From Gammaproteobacteria bacterium (GTDB lineage Bacteria; Pseudomonadota; Gammaproteobacteria; JABHGC01), in contig JALWTS010000031.1 in assembly GCA_027077805.1 (NCBI GenBank), forward strand, positions 1 to 64,000: a stretch of 64,000 nucleotides of DNA, read 5' to 3'. The translations under genes and the position numbers were made by a program. Numbering within the stretch: position 1 is the stretch's first letter; each line of letters opens with the position of its first letter. Positions 27,277-34,513 of this stretch are shown piece by piece. Below the pieces are notes generated by a model that saw only the letters and a program-made list of their open reading frames with translations, had not been told where the DNA came from and made no database searches.

Positions 27277-27579
27277 TTATAACCAAGATTGTACATTTTT
27301 ATTGTCAGCCACAAGATCAACAAAACCAGAGTAATCGACGGTTTTAATTCCTGAAATTATTTTTTCGTCAGGCATTCCTCTTGCTTGTAAATCAGGTGCT
27401 AACACATAGACTGAACACTGCTCAGCAGCAGATGCCATCTTATCAGAAAACTTTCCACCTTGCATTGCCGCATAAACAGCATCTTCAATTAGCAATATTG
27501 TACTATTATCCATCGCCAAACTTAAGCATGTTTCCAAAGAATTTCGCTCAAAAGGAGACTTGTTTACAATATGAAGCAT
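27277..27579 (-). CDS. dsrH: DsrH, sulfur-relay subunit (TusB homologue)
   Basis: This 100-residue protein has the conserved Cys18 in ERNSLETCLSLA. It forms the alpha2beta2gamma2 hexamer with DsrE and DsrF. The gene order E-F-H, 14-17 bp apart, matches the known sulfur-oxidiser trio. Its stop is followed by an AT-rich gap before dsrC. Confidence 0.94.
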   Translation of the reverse strand: MLHIVNKSPFERNSLETCLSLAMDNSTILLIEDAVYAAMQGGKFSDKMASAAEQCSVYVLAPDLQARGMPDEKIISGIKTVDYSGFVDLVADNKNVQSWL

Positions 27580-27593
27580 TATTTCCTCCTAAA

Positions 27594-28001
27594 TTAAAAA
27601 CTTAAAATTACGTCTTGTTCTTCCATCAGTGTTTTCATTTGATCGTTATCTAACACTTCCACAGGAACAATTAAATCGTCTTCGGTTAAGCCCCGTTCTG
27701 CCATTGAATCTTTTGAAACATATAATTTTTCAACATCATACATTTCCAGAGCTCTATAAGTAGGAGAAAAATTCTTAACACCAATGCCTTCAGTATTTTG
27801 ACCTTTAATTAATTGATAAACGCCATCATCAATAAATACTAGGCTTACATCTTGATCAAATGCGGTAGCAATCAACACTACTTCCAAAGATTCTAAGGCA
27901 TAAATTGTACCATAAGGTGCTTTACGGTTCACATATAGGAACTTTTTAATCACCCCTTCTTCTCCATCCATTTCATCATCCATCATTGCTTCATCAGTCA
28001 T
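27594..28001 (-). CDS. dsrF: DsrF, sulfur-relay subunit (TusC homologue)
   Basis: This 135-residue DsrE/F-fold protein contains KKFLYVNRKAPYGTIYALE and VSLVFIDDGVYQL. It is the structural beta subunit of DsrEFH. The N-terminus carries a short, very acidic and methionine-rich extension (MTDEAMMDDEMDGEEG) compared with the usual start near VIKKFLYVN. Confidence 0.94.
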   Translation of the reverse strand: MTDEAMMDDEMDGEEGVIKKFLYVNRKAPYGTIYALESLEVVLIATAFDQDVSLVFIDDGVYQLIKGQNTEGIGVKNFSPTYRALEMYDVEKLYVSKDSMAERGLTEDDLIVPVEVLDNDQMKTLMEEQDVILSF

Positions 28002-28013
28002 TACTCTATCCTT

Positions 28014-28406
28014 TTAGTCACCAAATACTACTAAACGATCCGCTTGGATACCTGCTTCAATTAACTGGCCAAGCCCAGAAATACGAAATTTATCGGCAAT
28101 ATTATCGGCATCTTTACCTGCACGTCTTGCTTCATTTTCATCCAATAAACCACGACGCTGGGCAGCAGCTACACAAACCACTAAATCCAAATCATATTCT
28201 TCGGCTAATGCTGTCCATTGTTTAGTAATATTTCTGTCATCCTGAGGTGGGATACCTAAACGAGTACCATTATTCACGCCATCATGATAAAAAAAGACCC
28301 GAAATACTTCATGTCCTTTTTCTAAAACAGCTTTCGTAAATTGATAAGCTGTATCCGCAGACTGATGTTGATAAGGACCCTCATTAACTTGAATCGCAAA
28401 CTTCAT
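28014..28406 (-). CDS. dsrE: DsrE, active sulfurtransferase subunit (TusD homologue)
   Basis: This 130-residue protein has its active cysteine at residue 78 (DLDLVVCVAAAQRRG), the same number as the persulfide-carrying Cys78 of A. vinosum DsrE. It passes sulfane sulfur to DsrC. The ATG at 28406, with AAGGAT upstream, is preferred over an in-frame start at 28460, which would place a hydrophobic leader on this cytoplasmic protein and run into a hairpin. Confidence 0.95.
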   Translation of the reverse strand: MKFAIQVNEGPYQHQSADTAYQFTKAVLEKGHEVFRVFFYHDGVNNGTRLGIPPQDDRNITKQWTALAEEYDLDLVVCVAAAQRRGLLDENEARRAGKDADNIADKFRISGLGQLIEAGIQADRLVVFGD

Positions 28407-28452
28407 AAATGTTCTATCCTTTTCCAAAATTATCCTAGAAATTATACTCACG

Positions 28453-28488
28453 ATAAACAACAGATGAATTTACTTACCTGTTGTTTAT
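28453..28488 (-). promoter_or_regulatory. Perfect inverted repeat in the dsrB-dsrE gap
   Basis: ATAAACAACAG (28453-28463) and CTGTTGTTTAT (28478-28488) form a perfect 11-bp stem with a 14-base loop, 48 bp after the dsrB stop. On the minus strand no T-run follows. It may be a processing or stabilising structure between dsrAB and dsrEFH. Confidence 0.6.
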
Positions 28489-28535
28489 TACCATTTTTAT
28501 TTTTTCGCTTCATTTCATTTATTGACGCAGATCAA

Positions 28536-29609
28536 TTAAAACCGAATATAAGTCGAAGCATTTAAACTTTTTCTAGACCCCGTCCAATTATCAATATGAT
28601 ACTTAGTAAAAGGCAATTCAGTTAATTCAAAGAAACGTGGCCAACCAATACGTTCGATCCAATCATTAATTCTTTCCCAATCTCTCGCATCTTCTTTATA
28701 AACCGCTAAAATTTTCTTCACAATTGCCGTTGCTTCTGGCCAACGTGGTGGATTATTTGGAATACCTGCGGCTACTAATTTCTGGAAGCTTGGTTTGCTT
28801 CTCGCATTTGAGTGATTACCGCCTACCCAAATCGCTAATTTGGTATGTTCAGGATCGTTAATTTGCATAGGAGGACAAGGAGGATAACACGCACCACAAC
28901 AAATACATTTTTTCTCATCCACCTCTAATGAGGGCTTACCATTCACCATTGCAGGTCGAATTGCTGCCACAGGACAACGAGCGACAACGGAGGGACGCTC
29001 ACAAACATTCGCCACTAGATCATGTTTAATTTTAGGGGGTTTCGTATGTTGTACATTGATAGCAATATCCCCTTGCCCTCCACAGTTAATCTGACAACAA
29101 GACGTGGTAATATGAACACGGTTTGGCATATTACAGTTCTTAAATTCCTCAATCAACTCATCCATCATGGCTTTTACCACACCAGAAGCATCTGTACCCG
29201 GAATATCACAGTGCAACCAACCTTGGGTATGAGAAATCATACTGACAGAGTTAGCCGTACCACCCACAATAAACCCGGCTTTTTCTAAGGCATCGATCAA
29301 TGGTTGAACTTTCGCTTCATCCGTAATCATATACTCAATATTACTACGAATGGTAAAACGCACATAACCATCGGCATATTGATCCGCAATATCACAAAGT
29401 AAACGCAAGGTAAACACGTCTAAAATACGTTGAGTACCTGCTTTTACTGTCCAAACTTTATCACCATTTTTCGCAACATGAACTAATACACCAGGACGAG
29501 GATGTTCATGATAATCCCATAAACCAAAATTTTTCCTCATCGTTGGATGCATATATTGAAATCCATCCGGACAACCAGTTTCTATCGGTTCCCGCATATC
29601 TTTTGCCAT
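28536..29609 (-). CDS. dsrB: Reverse dissimilatory sulfite reductase, beta subunit
   Basis: This 357-residue siroheme/Fe-S protein has sulfite reductase repeats, the cluster cysteines around TTSCCQINCGG and CPVAAI, and an inserted ferredoxin domain (CICCGACYPPCPP). With DsrA it oxidises DsrC-bound or stored sulfur to sulfite. It is the oxidative type by operon context (dsrEFH, dsrL, triheme dsrJ). It lies 85 bp downstream of dsrA, across a terminator-like hairpin. Confidence 0.97.
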   Translation of the reverse strand: MAKDMREPIETGCPDGFQYMHPTMRKNFGLWDYHEHPRPGVLVHVAKNGDKVWTVKAGTQRILDVFTLRLLCDIADQYADGYVRFTIRSNIEYMITDEAKVQPLIDALEKAGFIVGGTANSVSMISHTQGWLHCDIPGTDASGVVKAMMDELIEEFKNCNMPNRVHITTSCCQINCGGQGDIAINVQHTKPPKIKHDLVANVCERPSVVARCPVAAIRPAMVNGKPSLEVDEKKCICCGACYPPCPPMQINDPEHTKLAIWVGGNHSNARSKPSFQKLVAAGIPNNPPRWPEATAIVKKILAVYKEDARDWERINDWIERIGWPRFFELTELPFTKYHIDNWTGSRKSLNASTYIRF

Positions 29610-29642
29610 TCTATTCTCCTAATTGTTTTATGAAAAACTGTC

Positions 29643-29681
29643 AAAAAAAAGGTTTCCTTATCCTTTATAAATAAGGAAACC
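29643..29681 (-). terminator. Intrinsic terminator-like hairpin between dsrA and dsrB
   Basis: On the minus strand GGTTTCCTTAT (29681-29671) pairs perfectly with ATAAGGAAACC (29661-29651) around a 9-base loop, and eight T (29650-29643) follow directly. This is a textbook rho-independent shape, 13 bp after the dsrA stop and about 33 bp before the dsrB start. Confidence 0.8.
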
Positions 29682-29694
29682 CTTTCATCATCCG

Positions 29695-30945
29695 TTAACC
29701 TGCTGCTTTTTCTGCTTGATTATCAAACCATTCTTTGGCAGCATCTTCAAATCCATCCATACGAACATAAGAACACTGACGTGGACTGCCAACCATATTC
29801 GGATCAACATCAACACCAATCCCTTCTAAGAAATTGACTAAACCAATACGCTCAATCATTTCACCTGTGCGTTCATGTTCTAGTGCATTTTCCGCAAAAA
29901 AGTCAATCACTTCTTCCGCAAGTTCGACTAATTTGTCATCATCTTCTTCGGTTTCAAGTTTCATAAATGGAATCACTACCGTTCCCATTAAATCACCAAT
30001 TTTTAGGGTACGTTTACCACCGATTAAAATGCTAATACCTTTATCATCACCAGGTGATAATGCTTTCGTCATTACATTTAAACAATGCATGCAACGAACA
30101 CAGTTACGATTATCGACATTTAAAGTATCATCATCATTAAGTGATAACGCATTCGTTGGGCAACGAGTAATGACGTTATCAACCACATATTGACGACCTT
30201 TCGCACTCACAAATGCCTTAACTTCGTCTTGATTAACTTTCATATCATCACGCCAAGTCCCAATAACCGCAAAATCAGCCCGTTCAATGGCATTCATACA
30301 ATCATTAGGACAACCTGACACTTTAAATTTAAATTTATAAGGTAAGGCAGGACGGTGAACATCATCCGTAAAATTATTGACTAATAAACGTTGAATTTTA
30401 TGCTCATTAGTACAAGATTGCTCACAACGAGCAGCACCAACACAAGACATAGCAGTACGAACACAAGGACCCGCCCCCCCCAAATCAAAACCATAATCAT
30501 TGATTTCGTCAAAAAAGTGTTGGGTATTCTCTGTATTCGCACCAATAAACATGATATTACCCGTTTGACCATGAAAGGTAACAAGACCTGAGCCGTATTT
30601 TTCCCAGCTATCTGCCATTTGTCTTAAAATATCAGAGGTATAATAATTACCTGCGGGAGGTTGGACTCTTAAAGTATGGAACTCTTTGGATTTAGGAAAT
30701 GCTTTTCCGACTTCTGAAAAGCGAGGAATAATACCACCGCCATAACCGTAAACACTCACGGTGCCACCTTTCCAATACCCTTTACGGGTTTCATAAGAAT
30801 GCTCTAATTGACCGAGTAAATCATTGCTCACTTCGTTAATACGTTGTTCTGGATGTTGATCTCTTAGACGTTTAAAGCCAGAAATAAAACTGGGCCAAGG
30901 GCCATTTTCCAGTTCGTCTAGCATGGGGGTATTATGCTTTTGCAT
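29695..30945 (-). CDS. dsrA: Reverse dissimilatory sulfite reductase, alpha subunit
   Basis: This 416-residue subunit has siroheme-[4Fe-4S] cysteines in SCVGAARCEQSC (C-x5-C) and SGCPNDC (C-x3-C), and an inserted ferredoxin domain (RCPTNALS, CVRCMHCL). It is the first gene of the dsr operon, with TAGGAG upstream of the ATG at 30945. A run of eight G in the coding strand (30481-30474) encodes DLGGAGP. It works as a heterotetramer with DsrB in the cytoplasm. Confidence 0.97.
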   Translation of the reverse strand: MQKHNTPMLDELENGPWPSFISGFKRLRDQHPEQRINEVSNDLLGQLEHSYETRKGYWKGGTVSVYGYGGGIIPRFSEVGKAFPKSKEFHTLRVQPPAGNYYTSDILRQMADSWEKYGSGLVTFHGQTGNIMFIGANTENTQHFFDEINDYGFDLGGAGPCVRTAMSCVGAARCEQSCTNEHKIQRLLVNNFTDDVHRPALPYKFKFKVSGCPNDCMNAIERADFAVIGTWRDDMKVNQDEVKAFVSAKGRQYVVDNVITRCPTNALSLNDDDTLNVDNRNCVRCMHCLNVMTKALSPGDDKGISILIGGKRTLKIGDLMGTVVIPFMKLETEEDDDKLVELAEEVIDFFAENALEHERTGEMIERIGLVNFLEGIGVDVDPNMVGSPRQCSYVRMDGFEDAAKEWFDNQAEKAAG

Positions 30946-31140
30946 CAGTTAATTCTCCTATTATTTAATAATATGCCAAGTTTTTCATTTAAAACTCTTC
31001 ACAAAGTCTAGTCCAATATTAACCAAAGTAAAACTTCCTAAAGAGGGGGTTTATCTATCCCTTTAGCAATATTTTTTAGTTAAATTAACACCACAAACAT
31101 TAAAACTAAGTAAAAATCTAATTATTCCTAGCGATTTTGC

Positions 31141-31161
31141 CACTAAAACTTACATTTAGTG
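31141..31161. promoter_or_regulatory. Palindrome in the dsr divergent promoter region
   Basis: CACTAAA (31141-31147) and TTTAGTG (31155-31161) are perfect inverted 7-mers with a 7-base spacer, centred just upstream of the candidate plus-strand promoter. The size and placement suit a dimeric regulator site; no regulator can be named. Confidence 0.4.
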
Positions 31162-31164
31162 ATA

Positions 31165-31192
31165 TTGAAATTTTTGTTTACTTAAATACTAT
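31165..31192 (+). promoter_or_regulatory. Candidate sigma70 promoter for the dioxygenase operon
   Basis: TTGAAA (31165-31170) and TACTAT (31187-31192) are spaced by 16 bp and end 36 bp before the ATG at 31229. The -35 match is good and the -10 match is weak; in such AT-rich DNA chance matches are common. Confidence 0.35.
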
Positions 31193-31228
31193 TAATGTTT
31201 TTAAATAAAAAACTCTAAAATTTTTGAA

Positions 31229-32104
31229 ATGAAAAATAGCTTGTTTCTACTAAAAAATCAAGAAAAATATTTACGATGGCGTCAACAAAAACTACAAAAC
31301 TATCCTCATACGATTGAAAATCTTATGGTAGAAATTCAACAGCCAGAACGCTTAACGACTGAAGAATACCAAACTATTATTCAGTATTGTCAACAAACGA
31401 ATATGGCCGTTTATGACTGTTCTACGACAGAATTTACTAAAAATACTTTAAAACATCTTGCCCAACAATTGGGTTTAAATGCGATAAATCAAAACTTATG
31501 TGCCGATGAAGATGCGATTAGCTCATTAAAAGTACAATCACAAGGTCAAGGTCGGCATGCACTTTATATTCCCTATAGCAATAAACCCCTGAGTTGGCAT
31601 ACTGACGGTTATTATAATACGAAAGAACAAACGATTTATTCATGGATATTACACTGTGTGCGACCTGCTGAAATCGGTGGTGATAATACCTTGCTGGATT
31701 ATGAGAGGGTATATATTGCTTTGCGTGATGAAAACCCAAACTGGATTCCTATACTAATGCGTAACAATGCCATGACAATTCCTGCGAATATTGAAAATGG
31801 GATAGAAATCCGACCTGCCCAAACTGGCCCTGTCTTTTCAATTCATCCACAAACAGGTCGGCTACACATGCGTTACAGTGCAAGACAGCGTCATATTATT
31901 TGGCATCCTGATGCCAAAGATGCGGTTGATTTCATCACTGACTTGTTATCGCAACCTTTGAGCTATAAATGGCAATATAAGCTGAAAGCAGGTCAAGGTA
32001 TTATTAGTAATAATGTCTTACATAATCGTCAAGGATTTAAAGGTGAACAGCGTTTACTGTATCGTGCAAGATACTATCAACCCATTCAAACAATGGGTAT
32101 TTAA
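31229..32104 (+). CDS. TauD/TfdA-family Fe(II)/2-oxoglutarate-dependent oxygenase
   Basis: This 291-residue protein has the iron triad: His124 and Asp126 in LSWHTDGYYN, and His265 in SNNVLHNRQGF, followed by arginines (RLLYRAR) for 2-oxoglutarate. Family members hydroxylate small molecules, including sulfonates and sulfate esters (TauD, AtsK) and gamma-butyrobetaine. The substrate here is unknown. It is the first gene of a five-gene plus-strand group divergent from dsrA, which suggests a role linked to sulfur metabolism. Confidence 0.88.
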   Translation: MKNSLFLLKNQEKYLRWRQQKLQNYPHTIENLMVEIQQPERLTTEEYQTIIQYCQQTNMAVYDCSTTEFTKNTLKHLAQQLGLNAINQNLCADEDAISSLKVQSQGQGRHALYIPYSNKPLSWHTDGYYNTKEQTIYSWILHCVRPAEIGGDNTLLDYERVYIALRDENPNWIPILMRNNAMTIPANIENGIEIRPAQTGPVFSIHPQTGRLHMRYSARQRHIIWHPDAKDAVDFITDLLSQPLSYKWQYKLKAGQGIISNNVLHNRQGFKGEQRLLYRARYYQPIQTMGI

Positions 32105-32121
32105 ATTTTAAGGATTATTTT

Positions 32122-32310
32122 ATGTTATGCTTAAGTGAAATTTTATTAAAAAATCATGAACTTAGTTCATTTGAAGCACTAATCCCTGTCATCAAACAAG
32201 CAGCAAATGAGGGTGCCATTCATTTCAGTATGGATGTCAAACCCCCTTTTAATGATACCCCTGAAAATTGGGAAGATAGATTAGAAGCTGCTTTTTACGG
32301 GAAGTTATAA
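32122..32310 (+). CDS. Small acidic protein, 62 aa, unknown function
   Basis: I do not recognise a named domain. The sequence (EILLKNHELSSFEALIPVIK, then FSMDVKPPFNDTPENWEDRL) looks like a compact alpha/beta fold with a conserved-looking Pro/Trp-rich core. It lies 17 bp after the dioxygenase gene with an AAGGA before the ATG, and 3 bp before the Cas6-like gene, so it is translated as part of this operon. Coding potential is supported by context and tight spacing. Confidence 0.7.
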   Translation: MLCLSEILLKNHELSSFEALIPVIKQAANEGAIHFSMDVKPPFNDTPENWEDRLEAAFYGKL

Positions 32311-32313
32311 GCA

Positions 32314-33015
32314 ATGTTTTGGCAAGAAACTACCGCACAAACAACGACAACTATTGATGATAGCATTGTTGATCTTAGTTTTTCCATTCGTGGTAAAACC
32401 TTGAAAATCGACCATAGTTATGATCTCTATCAAGCATTATCTCAGGCATTACCAATACTTAATGAAACGAATGATATAGGGATTCATCCTATTATTACGG
32501 CAACGTCAGGCAATGGCTGGTATCAACCTAATAATCCAGAAACAGAAATATTATATCTTTCCAAACGAAGCAAATTGATATTGCGACTACCTAAAGCAAT
32601 GATAGAAAGAGTGCAAAATTTAACCAACCAAACCTTAGATATTGCCGGGTCTATTCTCAAAGTTGGTCAAGCTAAAACTAAAACCTTAATTGCGACGGAT
32701 ACCTTATTTTCTCGTCATGTTGTTTATTCTACAACCAGCGAAATCATTGATGAACAAGATTTTTTAAACCAGATTTATCAAACCATTCAAACCCTAGATA
32801 TCCAACCCAAAAAATTATTATGTGGACGTTCCCAAACAATCAAACATCCACAACACACCTTATTTACTTGCAGTGTCATGATTGCAGATTTAAGCAAACA
32901 AGAATCAATTACCTTGCAACAACATGGCATTGGTCAGTATCAACGATTTGGCTGTGGTTTATGGATTCCACATAAAGGCATTACTCCTGTTGGAGAAGAA
33001 ACAAAAATGGATTAA
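32314..33015 (+). CDS. Stand-alone Cas6/Cmx6-like RAMP protein
   Basis: This 233-residue protein resembles the Cas6 variant of MYXAN-type CRISPR systems (Cmx6). It has an N-terminal strand and helix with a conserved His (VDLSFSIRGKTLKIDHSYDL, His34), GIHPI, a basic middle (KRSKLILRLP) and the C-terminal glycine-rich loop GIGQYQRFGCGLWIPHKG that is typical of RAMP RNA-binding proteins. Cas6 cuts CRISPR precursor RNA. No cas genes, repeats or spacers occur in this window, so a different RNA or a non-RNA role is possible. The assignment rests on motif recognition without a search. Confidence 0.68.
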   Translation: MFWQETTAQTTTTIDDSIVDLSFSIRGKTLKIDHSYDLYQALSQALPILNETNDIGIHPIITATSGNGWYQPNNPETEILYLSKRSKLILRLPKAMIERVQNLTNQTLDIAGSILKVGQAKTKTLIATDTLFSRHVVYSTTSEIIDEQDFLNQIYQTIQTLDIQPKKLLCGRSQTIKHPQHTLFTCSVMIADLSKQESITLQQHGIGQYQRFGCGLWIPHKGITPVGEETKMD

Positions 33016-33136
33016 ATATTCACAAATATAGACCTAGACCAATGAGGTTTTTTTGATTAATATAAGCATATCTATGAATCAATCAATCAATCTAATCGAT
33101 CAATCTTAAATTACAAAATAAAAAGGAGTTAAAACA

Positions 33137-33475
33137 ATGGCAATGCTTGTTGATGGTAAAGAAATTGAAACCACTGAAACTGGTTTTTTAGTCAATGCAG
33201 ACGACTGGAATGAAGCCGTCGCTGAAGTCATTGCAAAAGAAGAAAATATTGAGTTGACTGAAAAACACTGGGATGTTATCAATTATTTGCGTACCGAATT
33301 TTTTGATAATCGTGGAAATCAACCTAATACTCGTAGTATGGTCAAAGATATGGGCAAAAAGTGGGGCGAAAAAATTGGTTCTAAAGACCTTTTTGCCCTA
33401 TTTCCAGGCAATCCTAGTAAACAGGCCGGTCGCATTGCTGGCTTACCTGAAAGCCGACGTAAAGGTGGTTATTAA
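33137..33475 (+). CDS. Cysteine-less DsrC-family protein (RspA type)
   Basis: This 112-residue paralogue of DsrC shares the start (MLVDGKEIETTETGFLVNADDW), ELTEKHWDVINYLR and the KQAGRIAGLP segment. The position of Cys98 is Gly, and the C-terminus ends RRKGGY without the penultimate Cys. It therefore cannot carry sulfur like DsrC or TusE, and matches the group named RspA (regulatory sulfur-related). AAGGAG lies ahead of the ATG. It is expressed divergently from dsr and could regulate or modulate the pathway. Confidence 0.9.
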   Translation: MAMLVDGKEIETTETGFLVNADDWNEAVAEVIAKEENIELTEKHWDVINYLRTEFFDNRGNQPNTRSMVKDMGKKWGEKIGSKDLFALFPGNPSKQAGRIAGLPESRRKGGY

Positions 33476-33555
33476 AAATCGCACTATTTTTGATTGTATC
33501 TTCAAATTGATGATATAATAAGACGTATTGTTAAATATAAAAAAAAGGTAGCACA

Positions 33556-33765
33556 ATGAGTGAGAAACAGGAATTAATTAAACGAATGCTAGAAATGCAA
33601 AAAGAATTTATTGCGAACGAACATGCCGGTAAAATCAGCCCTAAAGAATATTTTACTGACTTTCCTAGCATTGATGGCATGAGCACTTACCGTTCTGAAT
33701 ATGCGGATATTGCCAATCAAGTTGTCAATATGGCACATGCAGAAAAAGGCTCAATTCGAGACTAA
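33556..33765 (+). CDS. Small protein, 69 aa, unknown function
   Basis: I do not recognise this family. It is helical and charged (ELIKRMLEMQKEFIANEHAG, ISPKEYFTDF, YADIANQVVNMAHAEKG) with no cysteine or membrane segment. AAAGGT precedes the ATG. It lies 80 bp after the RspA-type gene and is the last in the group divergent from dsr. A partner or regulatory role in sulfur oxidation is inferred only from position. Confidence 0.7.
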   Translation: MSEKQELIKRMLEMQKEFIANEHAGKISPKEYFTDFPSIDGMSTYRSEYADIANQVVNMAHAEKGSIRD

Positions 33766-33777
33766 ATTAAGTTACTC

Positions 33778-33806
33778 TCGTTCCCATGCTACTGCGTGGG
33801 AATGGG
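33778..33806. repeat. REP-like palindrome
   Basis: TTCCCATGC (33781-33789) and GCGTGGGAA (33794-33802) form a 9-bp stem (one T-G wobble) with the loop TACT, preceded by CTCG and followed by TGGG. It is more GC-rich than its surroundings and matches my recollection of short palindromes with a TTCCCA...TGGGAA core dispersed in Thiotrichales and related genomes. It lies between convergent genes and may also serve as a terminator. Confidence 0.5.
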
Positions 33807-33838
33807 AATTAAGGAATAGAAATCCAGAAAATTTTAAT

Positions 33839-34513
33839 TCAGATTTCAGTCCACATTCTCACCAAATTCACATAAGCTATATGCAGATTTTTACTTTCAT
33901 CTTCTTCGGGAATAATCTCAGCTAGACGTTCATAAGTCGAACGCAATTGATATAGAATTTCCCGTTGTGCGGGTGCTTTCACCATGCTTTGTACCCATGT
34001 TACCGCCACTAAGCGCATTCCATTGCTCACTTCTTTCACTCTATGTAAGCTCGAAGATGGATACGCAATGGCATCCCCTGCTTGCAATTTTACTAATTTA
34101 TGACCAAAACTGGTTTGAATCTCTAATTCGCCCCCCTCATAATCCTCAGGTGAATTAAGAAATATGGTTGTAGAAACATCACTACGATAACGACTTTTCT
34201 CTGTTCCCATCACAGGATCATCCACATGCCAACCATAGGACATACCCGCAGTATAACGAGCATAAAACGGCTGTGCGACTCGATAAGGCAATACGGCTTG
34301 TTGATAAATAGGATGTTTCAGCAAAGCTCCCATCACCAACTGATTCAGTGCTTGTAACAACTGCGGTTCCATAGACACTTCTTGATTATTTTTTACCAAT
34401 GCCGCTACTTTACCTGCCGATAGCTTACCATCAACAAATTTTGCTTGCACTAAAGTTTGTTGAATACTCGATAATTGCGATGAGTTTAAAACTTTAGGGA
34501 TTTGAATTAACAT
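33839..34513 (-). CDS. Fe(II)/2-oxoglutarate-dependent PKHD-type hydroxylase (PiuC/YbiX-like)
   Basis: This 224-residue double-stranded beta-helix oxygenase has the iron ligands in WHVDDPVMG and SSSLHRV, and the 2-oxoglutarate arginine in GMRLVAVTW. It has the family start (IPKVLNSSQL) and QPFYARYTAGMSYGWH. PiuC homologues are often regulated by iron and sit beside siderophore receptors, but no receptor is present here. Its start overlaps the preceding gene by 20 bp. Confidence 0.92.
   Translation of the reverse strand: MLIQIPKVLNSSQLSSIQQTLVQAKFVDGKLSAGKVAALVKNNQEVSMEPQLLQALNQLVMGALLKHPIYQQAVLPYRVAQPFYARYTAGMSYGWHVDDPVMGTEKSRYRSDVSTTIFLNSPEDYEGGELEIQTSFGHKLVKLQAGDAIAYPSSSLHRVKEVSNGMRLVAVTWVQSMVKAPAQREILYQLRSTYERLAEIIPEEDESKNLHIAYVNLVRMWTEI

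Larger units (their letters stand above)
30946..31228. promoter_or_regulatory. Divergent control region between dsrA and the dioxygenase gene
   Basis: This is the longest gene-free stretch in the window, very AT-rich. It must hold the dsr promoter (minus strand) and the promoter of the 31229 operon. I could not pick a convincing minus-strand -35/-10 pair. A small palindrome (31141-31161) and a plausible plus-strand promoter (31165-31192) are listed separately. Confidence 0.6.

Noticed and set aside
33070-33110. ATCA-type repeats upstream of the cysteine-less DsrC gene, considered as a CRISPR remnant or operator array
   Set aside because: The units are only four bases long (AATCAATCAATCAATC) and look like simple-sequence DNA in an AT-rich leader.
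32314-33136. CRISPR-Cas locus around the Cas6-like gene
   Set aside because: No direct repeats with unique spacers and no cas1, cas2, cas3 or Cascade genes are visible on either side; the neighbours are sulfur-related.
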